Made by a program: the position numbers and the translations under genes. Positions 18,479 through 32,099 of a DNA stretch of 64,000 nt are shown one piece after another. The first letter of the stretch is position 1. Each line of letters starts with the position of its first letter. Origin of the DNA: Nocardioides sp. zg-1228. Its GTDB lineage: Bacteria; Actinomycetota; Actinomycetes; Propionibacteriales; Nocardioidaceae. The notes beneath the pieces were generated by a model, which saw only the letters and a program-made list of their open reading frames with translations, ran no database searches and was not told where the DNA came from. Where the stretch lies: assembly GCF_017086465.1 (NCBI RefSeq), contig NZ_CP070961.1, positions 62,001 through 126,000 on the forward strand, written 5' to 3'.

Positions 18479-18859
18479 ATGAGCTCACGGCTCGATGCCT
18501 ATCTGGCGGCGATGAACGAGTCGTTCGACGCCGCCGAGGCCAGACTGGACCAGGCCCAGGCCCTGGCCGCCACCACCGAGCGGATGCGGGTGGAGGGCGA
18601 GTCGACCGACCGCGTCGTCACCGTCGTCGTCGACGGCAACGGCCAGATGGTCGACCTGCGCTTCGACGACTCGTTCGCCGGCCAGGAGCCCGCCCGGCTC
18701 GCGCACAGCGTGCTCGAGGCCCACTCGCAGGCCAAGCGCCGGCTGAGCTTCGAGGTCGAGCAGGCCGCCCGCGAGATCTACGGTCCCGACGTCGCCGCGG
18801 CGTCCACGATCACGCAGTCCTACCGCAACACGTTCGGCTACGAGGAGTACCAACGATGA
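18479..18859 (+). CDS. YbaB/EbfC family DNA-binding-like protein
   Basis: 126 residues. An N-terminal helix (about 1-45) is followed by VTVVVDGNGQMVDLRF, the strand pair characteristic of YbaB/EbfC, and a long C-terminal helix. Stand-alone YbaB binds DNA, but in actinobacteria such proteins also sit beside type VII secretion substrates with unclear roles. Here it heads an operon: its stop overlaps the next start (ATGA). The ATG follows a GGAGGA ribosome site. A longer open frame exists upstream but lacks any signal. Confidence 0.8.
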   Translation: MSSRLDAYLAAMNESFDAAEARLDQAQALAATTERMRVEGESTDRVVTVVVDGNGQMVDLRFDDSFAGQEPARLAHSVLEAHSQAKRRLSFEVEQAAREIYGPDVAAASTITQSYRNTFGYEEYQR

Positions 18860-19170
18860 GCATCGACGTCAGTCTCGCCGCGATGCGGAGCCACGCGGGC
18901 AAGGTCGAGCACCTCAAGGGCCGGGCCGACAGTGCCGTGCAGGCCGCCGACTCGGTCTCCTTCCACCCCAACACCTTCGGCAAGATCGGCGCCGCGCTGG
19001 TCTACCCGCTGATCGCGCCGCTCGAGGTCGCCGGCGTCGGCGCCACCCGCGCCGCGAGCGACTCCCTGTCGGCCACCGCCACGGGCATGCGGTCCGCGGC
19101 CGACCTGTTCGAGCTGGTCGACGAGAAGGTCGCCGAGCTCAACGAGGCGATCCACAAGGCGCTGTCGTGA
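18856..19170 (+). CDS. EspC-like type VII secretion substrate or chaperone
   Basis: 104 residues, entirely helical in appearance. IDVSLAAMRSHAGKVEHLKGRADSA, broken by a central Pro/Gly stretch and ending in LVDEKVAELNEAI, matches the helix-turn-helix hairpin of the EspC family (T7SS_ESX_EspC), distant relatives of WXG100 proteins. No WXG motif is present. It is overlapped on both sides (ATGA, GTGA), so it is co-translated with the YbaB-like and the larger scaffold protein and probably partners the latter. Confidence 0.72.
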   Translation: MSIDVSLAAMRSHAGKVEHLKGRADSAVQAADSVSFHPNTFGKIGAALVYPLIAPLEVAGVGATRAASDSLSATATGMRSAADLFELVDEKVAELNEAIHKALS

Positions 19171-20024
19171 ACGACCTGGTCGCCGTCGTCGACCGCAACC
19201 CGGGCTTCAACGAGATGACCAACGGGCTGAAGATGATCGACGGGGCCGCCGACTCCGCCGAGGCCTTCGGCCGCGGTGACTGGATCGAGGGCTCGGCCAA
19301 CGGTCTCAGCGCCGCCGTCGACGTCGTCGGCGCGGTCGTCGACCCGATCGGCACCCTCGGCTCGATGTTCGCCGGCTGGCTGCTCTCCCACATCGGCCCG
19401 GTGCAGGACGCCCTCGACGAGCTGCTGGGCGACCCCGCCACCATCCAGTCCTTCGCCCAGACGTGGGAGAACTGCGCCGGCCACCTCCGCGGCCTGGCCG
19501 ACGACTATCGCGGCGCCGTCGCCGGCGACCTCAGCGGACTGCAGGGCATGACGATGGACGCCTATCGCGACTTCGCCGAGACCGAGGAGTCGCTCGTGCG
19601 CGGCATGGGCAACGTCTGCACCGGGGTCGGCGCCGGCGTCGCCCTCGGCGGCACGGTGCTCGCCGGTGTCCGCGAGTTCATCGTGCAGATCATGTCCGAC
19701 GCGATCGGCCAGATCATCAAGCTGCTCGGCGAGGCCGCGGCCACCCTCGGCATCGCCGCCCCGCACGCGATCACCACGGCGGCCAACAAGGCCCGCGAGC
19801 TGATCCAGAGGACCCGGACGCTGATGACCGACCTGGCCAAGTCGCTCGACAAGTTCGCCGACCTCGTCGCCGACATCTCCCCGGCGCTGGAGAAGGCCTC
19901 GACCGCCCTGGCCAAGGCCTCCCGCTACGCCTCGGAGATGAACGCGAGCGAGCTCACCGCGCTCCAGCAGCTGATCAAGTCGACCACCCAGCTCGACAAC
20001 TACCGCGATCCACAGACTGCCTGA
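19167..20024 (+). CDS. WXG-like type VII secretion scaffold protein without toxin domain
   Basis: 285 residues. The middle (about 85-130: FAQTWENCAGHLRGLADDY and YRDFAETEES) resembles the WXG/LXG-type head of actinobacterial polymorphic toxins. A hydrophobic Gly/Ala helix (VCTGVGAGVALGGTVLAGV) near 150 and Ala/Lys-rich helices follow to the end. Such heads usually precede a C-terminal toxin, but here the chain ends with no recognisable domain. It could be a disarmed toxin or a true structural effector. The GTG start overlaps the EspC-like stop. Confidence 0.6.
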   Translation: MNDLVAVVDRNPGFNEMTNGLKMIDGAADSAEAFGRGDWIEGSANGLSAAVDVVGAVVDPIGTLGSMFAGWLLSHIGPVQDALDELLGDPATIQSFAQTWENCAGHLRGLADDYRGAVAGDLSGLQGMTMDAYRDFAETEESLVRGMGNVCTGVGAGVALGGTVLAGVREFIVQIMSDAIGQIIKLLGEAAATLGIAAPHAITTAANKARELIQRTRTLMTDLAKSLDKFADLVADISPALEKASTALAKASRYASEMNASELTALQQLIKSTTQLDNYRDPQTA

Positions 20025-20066
20025 GGCGCCGTGCGCTGCGTCGGTGGCGGTTGGTAGACAGGTGGC

Positions 20067-22208
<2,142 letters not shown>

Positions 22209-22218
22209 GCGACGGCGG

Positions 22219-22749
22219 TCAGAGCGCGGTCGTCACCGCGTGCTGGAAGTAGTCGCGCTCGAGGTCTCCCTGCAGCAGCGCGGGACGCTCGGCGACCTCC
22301 GCCGCGAGGCGGCGCAGCAGCGGCTGCAGCGACTCGACGTGGAAGCGGGACACCACAATCGTGCCCCGGCCGACCCGGGGCTCGCCGGAGAGGAGGATCC
22401 GCTCGCTGGGCATGACCTTGCCGCCGTCACCGGTGTAGCGCACCCTGATCTCGGTCAGGTCGTCGAAGGCGATCTGCTGGCGGACCTCGCCGCCCGTGAC
22501 CACCGACACCGCGTCGTCCGAGACGTGGGTGTGGCGGGTGAGGATGCTGCGCACGAGCAGCAGGGGCGCGACGACGAGCACGAGGGCCATCACCGCGGCC
22601 GACGCCCAGGCACCGATCGCCGTGCCGCCCGACTCGCCGGTGGCGGCGCGCACCGTGCGCACCACCGGCACCGCGAAGACCACCGCGGCGAGGACCAGGA
22701 CCCACACGAAGGTGCGGCGTGGCGGCAGCTCCGCCCCGAGACCGTCCAT
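22219..22749 (-). CDS. Membrane protein with PH-like domain (paralogue of the gene at 17856)
   Basis: 176 residues. Two hydrophobic helices (FVWVLVLAAVVFAVPVV and AVMALVLVVAPLLLV) are followed by a soluble domain with AFDDLTEIR, VESLQPLL and ERPALLQ. These align in order with FDDLTEVR, VESIDPLL and RRPELLP of the gene at 17856-18419. Function unknown. The ATG at 22749 is 17 bp behind the drug transporter on the same strand. A GTG 12 nt upstream is an alternative start. Confidence 0.65.
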   Translation of the reverse strand: MDGLGAELPPRRTFVWVLVLAAVVFAVPVVRTVRAATGESGGTAIGAWASAAVMALVLVVAPLLLVRSILTRHTHVSDDAVSVVTGGEVRQQIAFDDLTEIRVRYTGDGGKVMPSERILLSGEPRVGRGTIVVSRFHVESLQPLLRRLAAEVAERPALLQGDLERDYFQHAVTTAL

Positions 22750-22766
22750 GTCTCGCACGCGGGCCG

Positions 22767-24341
22767 TCAGTGACCCACCAGCACGGTGGGGTCGACCGGG
22801 GCGAGCCTCCTGCGGGGCAGGAACGCCGCGGGGATCAGGCAGCACGCGACGAGCACCGTGGCGACGACGAACACCGTCGCGAACGCGTCGGCCATGTCGC
22901 TGGTGACCAGCTGCTCGAGGTTGCCGAGCTGGTCGGGCGAGATCCCGAAGCGCTCGAGTATCGCGGCCACCTTGGTCTGGTCGTCGCCGGCCTCGGCCAG
23001 AGCGGTGCCGGCGGCGACGAAGCGCGAGTCCTTGAGCTCGTTGGTGAGGATCACCGAGAAGAGCGCGGTGCCGATCGAGGCCGCGACCTGCTGGGTGATG
23101 TTGAGCAGCGTCGAGCCGCGGGCGACGTTGTGCGCGGTGAGCGTCGCCAGCGCGGCGGACATGATGGGCATCATCGTGCCGCCCATGCCGAGGCCCATGA
23201 TGAACAGCGCGCCGAGGATGTAGACGTAGGAGGTGTCGGCGCCGATCTGGGTGAACATCGCCATGCCGACGGTGATCACCGTGATCCCGACGAGCACGAT
23301 CTTGCCGGGACCGATCCGGTCGGCGAGGACGCCCGCGAGGGGCATGGTGAGCATCGCGCCGACGCCCTGTGGGGCCAGCAGCCAGCCGGTGAAGAGGGTG
23401 CCCTCGCCGCGGACCTGGATGAAGTAGAGCGGGAACAGCAGCGAGGCCCCGAAGAAGGCGATGGCGAAGAGCGTCATCGCGATGATCGCGACGGTGAGGT
23501 TGCGGTTGGCGAACAGGCGCAGCTCGACCAGCGGGTGGACGTTGCGCCGCGCGAGGGCCCACGGCACGAACGCCGCGATGAGGGCGAGGCCGCCGACCAT
23601 CGGCACCAGCACCCGGGCAGCCATGACGGTGCCCTCCTCCGGGATGGAGCTGACGCCGTAGAGGAACGCGGCGAGGCCGGGCGAGAGCAGCAGCATGCCC
23701 AGCCAGTCGAAGGTCTCCGACGGCTCGACGTCGTCCTTGGGCAGCACGATCCAGGCGTAGACGATCGCGGCGAGGCCGATGGGCAGGTTGATCAGGAAGA
23801 TCCAGTGCCACGACGCGCTCTCGATCAGGGCGCCGCCGACGATCGGGCCGAAGATCGGGCCGAGGAGCATCGGGATGCCGAGCACGGCCATCACGCGGCC
23901 CACCCGCTCGGGGCCGGCGGCGCGGGTCAGGATCGTCATGCCGAGCGGCATCAGCATGCCCCCGCCGAGGCCCTGGAGCACCCGGAAGAGCACGAGCGTC
24001 TCCAGCGACGTCGCCGCGGCACACAGCACCGAGCCGAGGGTGAAGAGCAGCACCGCGAGGAGGTAGAGCCGCTTGGTGCCGAAGCGGTCGGCCGCCCAGC
24101 CCGTCAGCGGGATGACGCTGGCGAGGGCGAGGGTGTAGCCGGTCATCGTCCAGGCCACCTCGGCGGCGGTCGCGTCGAACTCCTCCTGGAAGGTGTTGAG
24201 CGCGACGGACACGACGGTGATGTCGAGGATCGACATGATCGCGCCGAGGACGACGACGCCGGCCACCATCAGGACGTTCTTGTCGAGCTTGTCGGAGCGC
24301 TCGGGGCGGATCTCGCCGGGCTGGGTCTGGGTGTGGGTCAC
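22767..24341 (-). CDS. MFS drug:H+ antiporter (DHA2 family)
   Basis: 524 residues with about 14 hydrophobic helices. SILDITVVSVALNTFQEEF, TGWAADRFGTKRLYL (loop 2-3) and LGGGMLMPLGMTIL are DHA2 landmarks. It is not a close copy of the DHA2 pump at 9559: the N-terminus carries a 25-residue hydrophilic lead. Substrate unknown. A minus-strand TACCGT box (24353-24348) sits 6 nt from the GTG start. Confidence 0.9.
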   Translation of the reverse strand: MTHTQTQPGEIRPERSDKLDKNVLMVAGVVVLGAIMSILDITVVSVALNTFQEEFDATAAEVAWTMTGYTLALASVIPLTGWAADRFGTKRLYLLAVLLFTLGSVLCAAATSLETLVLFRVLQGLGGGMLMPLGMTILTRAAGPERVGRVMAVLGIPMLLGPIFGPIVGGALIESASWHWIFLINLPIGLAAIVYAWIVLPKDDVEPSETFDWLGMLLLSPGLAAFLYGVSSIPEEGTVMAARVLVPMVGGLALIAAFVPWALARRNVHPLVELRLFANRNLTVAIIAMTLFAIAFFGASLLFPLYFIQVRGEGTLFTGWLLAPQGVGAMLTMPLAGVLADRIGPGKIVLVGITVITVGMAMFTQIGADTSYVYILGALFIMGLGMGGTMMPIMSAALATLTAHNVARGSTLLNITQQVAASIGTALFSVILTNELKDSRFVAAGTALAEAGDDQTKVAAILERFGISPDQLGNLEQLVTSDMADAFATVFVVATVLVACCLIPAAFLPRRRLAPVDPTVLVGH

Positions 24342-24383
24342 CCGCCAACGGTAGGCGGTGCGGGCGACCCCGGCGCAATCGGT

Positions 24384-25601
24384 TTACGCACCGCCCGGGT
24401 CACCGCCACGGACGCTCGGGCGTACGCCGTCGAGGTCCTCGATCCGCGCCAGGCTCGGTCCGCGCTCCGACTGCAGGTCGAGCGCGACCGCCTCGACCTC
24501 GCGCATCACCCGCAGGGTGTTGCGGCAGGTCAGCCGGGCCAGGTCCCCGGTCGACCAGCCGCGATCGGCCAGCGCGGAGAGCAGCCGCGGGTAGGCCGAC
24601 ACGTCCTCCAGCCCCGCGGGCAGGGTCTCGACCCCGTCGTAGTCGCCGCCGAGCCCCACGTGGTCGATGCCGGCCACCTCGCGCACGTGCTCCACGTGGG
24701 TGACGACGTCGCCGAGCGTGGCCGTGGGCTGCGGGTGGTCGACCACCCACGCCCGCTCGAACGCCGCGAACCGGACGCCGTCGGCCTCGGGGACGCCCTC
24801 GCTCGCCGCGGCCGCGACCATCTCGCGGTGGGCGTCGGCGCAGGCCTCGTTGACGAACTTCGGCACGAAGGTGACCATGCACACCCCGCCGCCGCGGGCC
24901 ATCGCCTCGAGCACGTCGTCCGGGGCGTTGCGAGGGCTGTCGGTCACCGCCCGCGCGGAGCTGTGGCTGAAGATGACCGGCGCCTCGGCGACCTCGAGCG
25001 CGTCGCGCATCGTGTCGGCGGAGACGTGGGAGAGGTCGACCATCATCCCGGTGCGGTTCATCTCGCGCACGACCTCGCGGCCGAAGTCGGTGAGCCCGCC
25101 GGCCACCGGGCGGTCGGTGGCCGAGTCGGCCCAGGGGGTGTTGGCGTTGTGGGTGAGCGTCAGGTAGCGCACGCCGAGCGCGTGGAGCGCGCGCAGCGTG
25201 CCGAGCGAGCAGTCGATCGAGTGGCCGCCCTCGGCGCCCGCGAGCGAGGCGATCCGGTCGGAGACCCACGCCTCCTCGACCTCGTCGGCCGTCGTCGCCC
25301 ACACCAGCTGGTCGGCGTAGCGCTCGGTCAGCATCCGCGCGGCGTCGACCTGCTCGAGGGTGGCGCTCACGGCGGCGTCGCCGGTCAGCCGCGTGGGCAC
25401 GTAGACCGACCAGAACTGCGCGCCCATCCCGCCCGCGCGCATCCGCGGCAGGTCGGTGTGGGTGGGGGTGCCGCCCGCGCCGACGTCGAGGCGGGAGAAG
25501 TCGTACGCCGCCTGCGCGCGCGCCTCCCACAGCAAGTCGTTGTGCCCGTCGATCACCGGGTGTGCGGCCAGCAGTGCGGAGACGTCCACGGGGGTGCCCA
25601 T
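24384..25601 (-). CDS. Membrane dipeptidase family (M19, renal dipeptidase-like)
   Basis: 405 residues with an M19 TIM-barrel. The HxD zinc motif is IDGHNDLLWE near residue 17, the bridging region is in CSLGTLRALHALGVRYLTLT, and the His ligands lie in VDLSHVSADT and IFSHSSARAV. GLGGDYDG is near 310. It cleaves dipeptides, probably in the cytoplasm since no signal peptide is seen. The ATG at 25601 is preferred to the GTG at 25628 because a minus-strand TACGGT box (25615-25610) lies between them, 8 nt from the ATG. Confidence 0.93.
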   Translation of the reverse strand: MGTPVDVSALLAAHPVIDGHNDLLWEARAQAAYDFSRLDVGAGGTPTHTDLPRMRAGGMGAQFWSVYVPTRLTGDAAVSATLEQVDAARMLTERYADQLVWATTADEVEEAWVSDRIASLAGAEGGHSIDCSLGTLRALHALGVRYLTLTHNANTPWADSATDRPVAGGLTDFGREVVREMNRTGMMVDLSHVSADTMRDALEVAEAPVIFSHSSARAVTDSPRNAPDDVLEAMARGGGVCMVTFVPKFVNEACADAHREMVAAAASEGVPEADGVRFAAFERAWVVDHPQPTATLGDVVTHVEHVREVAGIDHVGLGGDYDGVETLPAGLEDVSAYPRLLSALADRGWSTGDLARLTCRNTLRVMREVEAVALDLQSERGPSLARIEDLDGVRPSVRGGDPGGA

Positions 25602-25727
25602 GGTCGTCGACCGTAGCCGGTCGAGCACCTGCGCGAGGCCCGGGGCGAGCCGGGGGCGGGAACTCCGTGTCGGTGCGAGGCGTTAGCGTCTCGTCGTCCA
25701 CCACCCGGTGGACCGGAGAGGGGCCAG

Positions 25728-25795
25728 ATGACCGACATCCCACCGTGGTCCTCACCTCCGCCGCCGGCCGCGGCGTCGCGCCAGGGTGGGCGGGC

Positions 25796-25799
<4 letters not shown>
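25728..25799 (+). CDS. 23-codon upstream open frame coupled to the SNF2 helicase
   Basis: The Pro-rich peptide MTDIPPWSSPPPPAAASRQG... of 23 residues starts at an ATG with a good ribosome site (GGAGAGGGG) and ends in ATGA that overlaps the SNF2 start. Upstream lies TAGCGT (25684-25689) and a hairpin GTCCACC/GGTGGAC (25696-25713). It may be a translation-coupling leader. A run of prolines could slow ribosomes. No homologue is recognised, so coding status is open. Confidence 0.45.
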
Positions 25800-28509
<2,710 letters not shown>

Positions 28510-28510
<1 letters not shown>

Positions 28511-29232
28511 TGGCCCCGCCCGACGACACCGCGACCACCCATCCCCGCCTGCCGCCCCGCCGCGGGGGTGGGTCCGGCACCTGGTGGAGCAAGGCCGTGC
28601 TCCGCGCGGTGGAGGAGGCCGCCTTCAGCGTCACCGACCTGCGCCGCGGTCGTGCGCTCGCGCGCGCCGGGTCGGTCGGCGCGATCACCGTCACCGAGGG
28701 CGGCGCGGTGGCGGCAGTCGACGACGGCCAGGACGCCTGGACCGTCGAGGTCACCGTCCCGGTCCTCGACGGCGCCGACGCGTCGGCGTTCATCGAGCTC
28801 GTCGCCGCCGAGTCCGGGCGGATCGGCGCCCTCCTGGCCGGGCAGCTGCCGCACTCGCTGGTCGAGGCGGTCGAGGAGGCGGGCGTCGAGCTGCTGCCCT
28901 ACGGCGGCGAGCTGGGCTCGGCGTGCACCTGCGACGCCTGGCTCGACCCGTGCCCCCACGCGCTGGCCGTGCTGACCCAGCTGGCGTGGCTGATCCAGGC
29001 CGACCCGTTCGTGCTGACCCACCTGCGCGGGCTCTCGCGCGAGCGGGTGCTGCGCGACCTGCACCGGCTGGTCCGCCAGCCCCGGCCCGACGCGTCGCCC
29101 GACGACGACCCGGCCACCGGGCCCGGCGGGCTCGACGGGCAGGCCGAGGTCGACGACCTGGTGGTCGCCGAGGACGCGGCCGTCCGTGCGGCCCGCCTGC
29201 TCGGGCAGGACAGCCCGTTCGAGGCCTGGTGA
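28510..29232 (+). CDS. SWIM zinc-finger protein, partner of the SNF2 helicase
   Basis: 240 residues. The SWIM pattern CxC...CxH is visible as CTCDAWLDPCPHALAVL near residues 138-154. The N-terminus is Pro/Arg-rich, then a domain with SVTDLRRGRALARAGSV. SWIM proteins follow HepA/SNF2 genes in many bacteria and are thought to bind DNA or protein beside the motor. Stop and start share one base (TGATG), so both are made together. Confidence 0.87.
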
Positions 29233-29242
29233 GCGGCGATGC

Positions 29243-29794
29243 TCAGGAGAGCCCGAGCGCGCCGTGGGCCATGTCGCGGAGCACCGCGTGCATCTGCGGG
29301 TCGGGGAGCCGGCCGCTGTGCGGGGTGGAGTTGAGCAGGCCGAAGACGACGTGGGCGCGGGCGCGCGAGGTCTCCGGGCTCAGGGTCGGGTCGTGGCGGC
29401 GGATCTGCGTGGCCCAGACGTCGACGTAGGCGCGCTGCAGGGCGCGTACGCGCTCGCGTGCCCGGTCGGGCAGGCTGCTCCAGTCGCGGTCCTGCACGAC
29501 GATGAGCGCGCGGTGCCCGAGGGCGAACTCGATGTGCCACTCGACCAGCGCCTCGAGCGCCGCACGCGGGCCGTCGGCGGCGGCGACGCGGCTGCGGCCC
29601 TCGGCGAGCAGGGTCTCGCTGATGCTCACCAGCATCTCGGCGAGCATCGCGTCCTTGGACTCGAAGTGCTTGTAGAGCGCCGGGCCGGAGATGCCGCAGG
29701 CGGCGCCCAGCTCGGCCACGGAGACGCCGTGGAAGCCCCGGGCGGCGAAGAGGTCGGCAGCGATGTCGAGGATCTGCTGCCGGCGCGGAGTCAC
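29243..29794 (-). CDS. TetR-family repressor, probable regulator of the leucine-degradation operon
   Basis: 183 residues. The N-terminal HTH reads ILDIAADLFAARGFHGVSV followed by ACGISGPALYKHFESKDAML, the TetR signature. The C-terminal ligand domain is helical. The GTG at 29794 is chosen because the open frame further upstream crosses an operator. That operator, GGTTAG-N6-CTAACC, contains the likely -10 TAACCT of this gene, so it should autorepress. The same site lies before the carboxylase operon at 32100, on the far side of a two-component pair. Confidence 0.88.
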   Translation of the reverse strand: MTPRRQQILDIAADLFAARGFHGVSVAELGAACGISGPALYKHFESKDAMLAEMLVSISETLLAEGRSRVAAADGPRAALEALVEWHIEFALGHRALIVVQDRDWSSLPDRARERVRALQRAYVDVWATQIRRHDPTLSPETSRARAHVVFGLLNSTPHSGRLPDPQMHAVLRDMAHGALGLS

Positions 29795-29802
29795 GGCGAC
29801 GA

Positions 29803-29820
29803 GGTTAGTGCCTGCTAACC
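29803..29820. promoter_or_regulatory. TetR operator (autoregulatory copy)
   Basis: GGTTAG (29803-29808), 6-nt spacer, CTAACC (29815-29820) is a perfect 18-bp dyad 8 bp from the TetR start. On the minus strand TAACCT (29807-29802) is a -10 candidate 7 nt from the GTG, so bound repressor would block it. The sequence matches the dyad at 32075-32092 in spacing and both half-sites. Confidence 0.8.
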
Positions 29821-30157
29821 GCTCGTGTGGTTGGCGAGGCGACGGGAGCATCATCGGACGCTCCGACGCCTGCCAGACTGCCAGCGGAATCACACGTGCC
29901 TCCCCAGCTCCGCAGTGCTGCCACCCCTGGCACCACCCCCACGTCGGTCCAGCCGGTCCCCACGACCGATGAACTCTGACCCGATGCTAGATCGTAGGCG
30001 CTACACCCCCAGGTGTGAGTGGTGCCAGCACCACGATCGGGCCAAGGATACCGTCGCGGAATCCATTGCCTACCACGGAATCCGGCGTTGAAGCGGCTGC
30101 GTGCCGCGTGACCCGTGGTGCGGGTGGGACAGTGGACTCGGTCGCTACGATGCGCCC
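29821..30157. other. Intergenic region between the TetR gene and the response regulator
   Basis: Together with the operator this is the longest gene-free gap (about 360 bp). No convincing small gene is seen. It holds a short hairpin (GTGGTG, CCAG, CACCAC near 30020-30036) and, at the right end, TACGAT (30146-30151) 6 nt before the response regulator start, a likely leaderless promoter. Nothing else could be assigned. Confidence 0.5.
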
Positions 30158-30847
30158 ATGCCCCCGATCCGCGTGGTGCTCGCCGAGGACGGCGACCTGC
30201 TGCGCGCCGGGGTGCTCGCGCTGCTCGAGGGACACGACGACATCGAGGTCGTGGCGGCCGCCACCAGCCTGCCCGAGCTGCTCGCGGCTGTGGACGAGCA
30301 CCGTCCCGACGTGGTGCTCACCGACATCCGGATGCCGCCCGACCTCACCGACGAGGGGATCCGCGCGGCCGGCGAGCTGCGCCGCACCCATCCCGGCGTC
30401 GGGGTGGTCGCCCTGACCCAGTACTCCGACGTGGAGTACGCCCTCGACCTGGTGCGCGAGGGCAGCGACGGGCGCGGCTACCTGCTCAAGGAGCGGGTGG
30501 CCGACGTCGACGAGCTGGTCACGGCGCTGCGCACGGTCGCGGCCGGCGGATCGGTCATCGACCAGCTCGTGGTCGACTCCCTGGTGGCGGGCGGCGCGCG
30601 GCGCGCCGACTCCGTCCTCGACCGGCTCACCCCCCGCGAGCTCGAGGTGCTGGGCATGGTGGCCCGCGGGATGACCAACGCCGCGATCGCCGACCAGCTC
30701 GCCGTCACCGACCGGGCGGTGGAGAAGCACGTCGGCTCGATCCTGACCAAGCTCGACCTGCCCGCCGACGCCCCCGTCCACCGCCGCGTCGCCGCGACGC
30801 TCGTCTTCCTCAGCGAGGCCGGCGTCGGCGGCATCGCGCTCGGGTGA
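30158..30847 (+). CDS. NarL/FixJ-type response regulator
   Basis: 229 residues. The receiver domain has acidic residues [10 protein letters not shown] at the start, phospho-acceptor Asp56 in VVLTDIRM and the Lys in YLLKERV. A LuxR-type HTH ([25 protein letters not shown], a run given in part: [20 protein letters not shown]) occupies the C-terminus. The ATG at 30158, 6 nt after TACGAT, removes a spurious N-terminal extension. It is paired with the kinase starting 10 bp downstream. Targets are not evident. Confidence 0.93.
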   Translation: MPPIRVVLAEDGDLLRAGVLALLEGHDDIEVVAAATSLPELLAAVDEHRPDVVLTDIRMPPDLTDEGIRAAGELRRTHPGVGVVALTQYSDVEYALDLVREGSDGRGYLLKERVADVDELVTALRTVAAGGSVIDQLVVDSLVAGGARRADSVLDRLTPRELEVLGMVARGMTNAAIADQLAVTDRAVEKHVGSILTKLDLPADAPVHRRVAATLVFLSEAGVGGIALG

Positions 30848-30857
30848 GCGGGCCAGG

Positions 30858-32063
30858 GTGAGCTCGGTCCTGGGCGGCTGGGACAGCCTCGACCCGGCGC
30901 TCCGGCGGCTGATGCGGATCAACCTCGCCGTGCTGGGCGTGGCGACGGTGCTGCTCGCGGCGGCGTACGTCCTCGGCTTCCGCCCCCGGGCGGCCGAGGT
31001 CGACCTCGCGGTGATGGCGCTCTCGATCGCCCTGCTGCTGGCCACCGCGCCGCTGTCGCGCCGGCACGGCGCCCCGGCGGCGGTCGTCGGCCTCACGCTC
31101 GCCGCCCTGGTCTTCGCCGTCGGCGGCACCTGGGCCACGCCCGTCCTCAGCCCGCTCACCGCCCTGCTGACGATGGTGCCGCTGCTGATCGGCTCCTCCT
31201 TCCTGGGACGGCGGTGGATCCTGGCGCTCAGCGTGGTCGCGGTGGTCGGCAGCGCCGGCGTCGCCGCGCTGGGTGAGTGGCGGCGGCCGGAGGCGGTCAG
31301 CGAGCACTGGTGGGCCAACGCCCTGGTGGTGGCGTCGTCGCTGCCGGCCGGGGTGGTCGTGGTGGTGCTGCTGGTGCGCGGGGCGTACGCCCGACTGCAG
31401 GAGCAGTCCGGCGAGCTCGTGGAGTCGCGGCGCCGGGTCGTCGAGGTCGCCGACGCCGCCCGTCGCAGTCTCGAGCGCGACCTGCACGACGGCGTGCAGC
31501 AGCGGCTGCTGGCCACCAGCGTGACGATCGAGCGGGCCCGCAAGGCCCTCGCCGCCGGGAGCGTCGACGGAGCGGCGACGCTGCTCGAGCAGCTGGCCGG
31601 CGACACTCGTGCGACCGCCGAGGAGCTGCGCGAGCTCGCCCGCGGCATCTACCCGCCGCTGCTCAGCGAGCGCGGGCTGGTGGCGGCGCTCCAATCGGCC
31701 GCGCGGCGCTCCGCGGTGCCGGTCACCCTCGACGTCGCCGACGTCGAGCGGCACAGCCGCGACGTCGAGGCGGCTGCCTACTTCTGCATCCTCGAGGCGC
31801 TGACCAACGCCGCGAAGCACTCCGGCGCGACCGAGGTCGCCATCACCGTCCGCGGGCGTCCGCACCTCTCCTTCGCCGTGAGCGACGACGGCCGGGGCTT
31901 CGACCGCCCCAGCGTCGACGTCGGCGGGCTGCTCGGGATGGAGGCCCGCGTGGAGGCGGCCGGCGGGCGCCTCGCGCTCGACACCGCGCCGGGCCGCGGC
32001 ACGGTGCTGCGTGGTGAGTTCCCGCCCCCCGGTCGTCGACCCACGGACCGTCGGGTGGAGTGA
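30858..32063 (+). CDS. NarL-type sensor histidine kinase (HisKA_3)
   Basis: 401 residues. The first about 175 form five or six membrane helices with very short loops, so there is no large external sensor domain. The dimerisation helix has the phosphorylated His210 in ERDLHDGVQQRL, and the ATPase part has ILEALTNAAKHS (N box) and VSDDGRGFD (G1 box). It belongs to the DesK/NarX-like HPK7 group. GTG start 10 bp after the regulator gene, so they are co-transcribed. Stimulus unknown, possibly a membrane property. Confidence 0.92.
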   Translation: MSSVLGGWDSLDPALRRLMRINLAVLGVATVLLAAAYVLGFRPRAAEVDLAVMALSIALLLATAPLSRRHGAPAAVVGLTLAALVFAVGGTWATPVLSPLTALLTMVPLLIGSSFLGRRWILALSVVAVVGSAGVAALGEWRRPEAVSEHWWANALVVASSLPAGVVVVVLLVRGAYARLQEQSGELVESRRRVVEVADAARRSLERDLHDGVQQRLLATSVTIERARKALAAGSVDGAATLLEQLAGDTRATAEELRELARGIYPPLLSERGLVAALQSAARRSAVPVTLDVADVERHSRDVEAAAYFCILEALTNAAKHSGATEVAITVRGRPHLSFAVSDDGRGFDRPSVDVGGLLGMEARVEAAGGRLALDTAPGRGTVLRGEFPPPGRRPTDRRVE

Positions 32064-32074
32064 TGGACACCGGA

Positions 32075-32092
32075 GGTTAACGATCGCTAACC
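32075..32092. promoter_or_regulatory. TetR operator over the -10 of the leucine-degradation operon
   Basis: GGTTA (32075-32079), 8 nt, TAACC (32088-32092) forms an 18-bp dyad with the same frame and the same GCTAACC right arm as the site at 29803-29820. It covers TAACCT (32088-32093), a -10 candidate 6 nt before the GTG at 32100. A bound TetR repressor would exclude RNA polymerase. Confidence 0.78.
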
Positions 32093-32099
32093 TGAGCCG

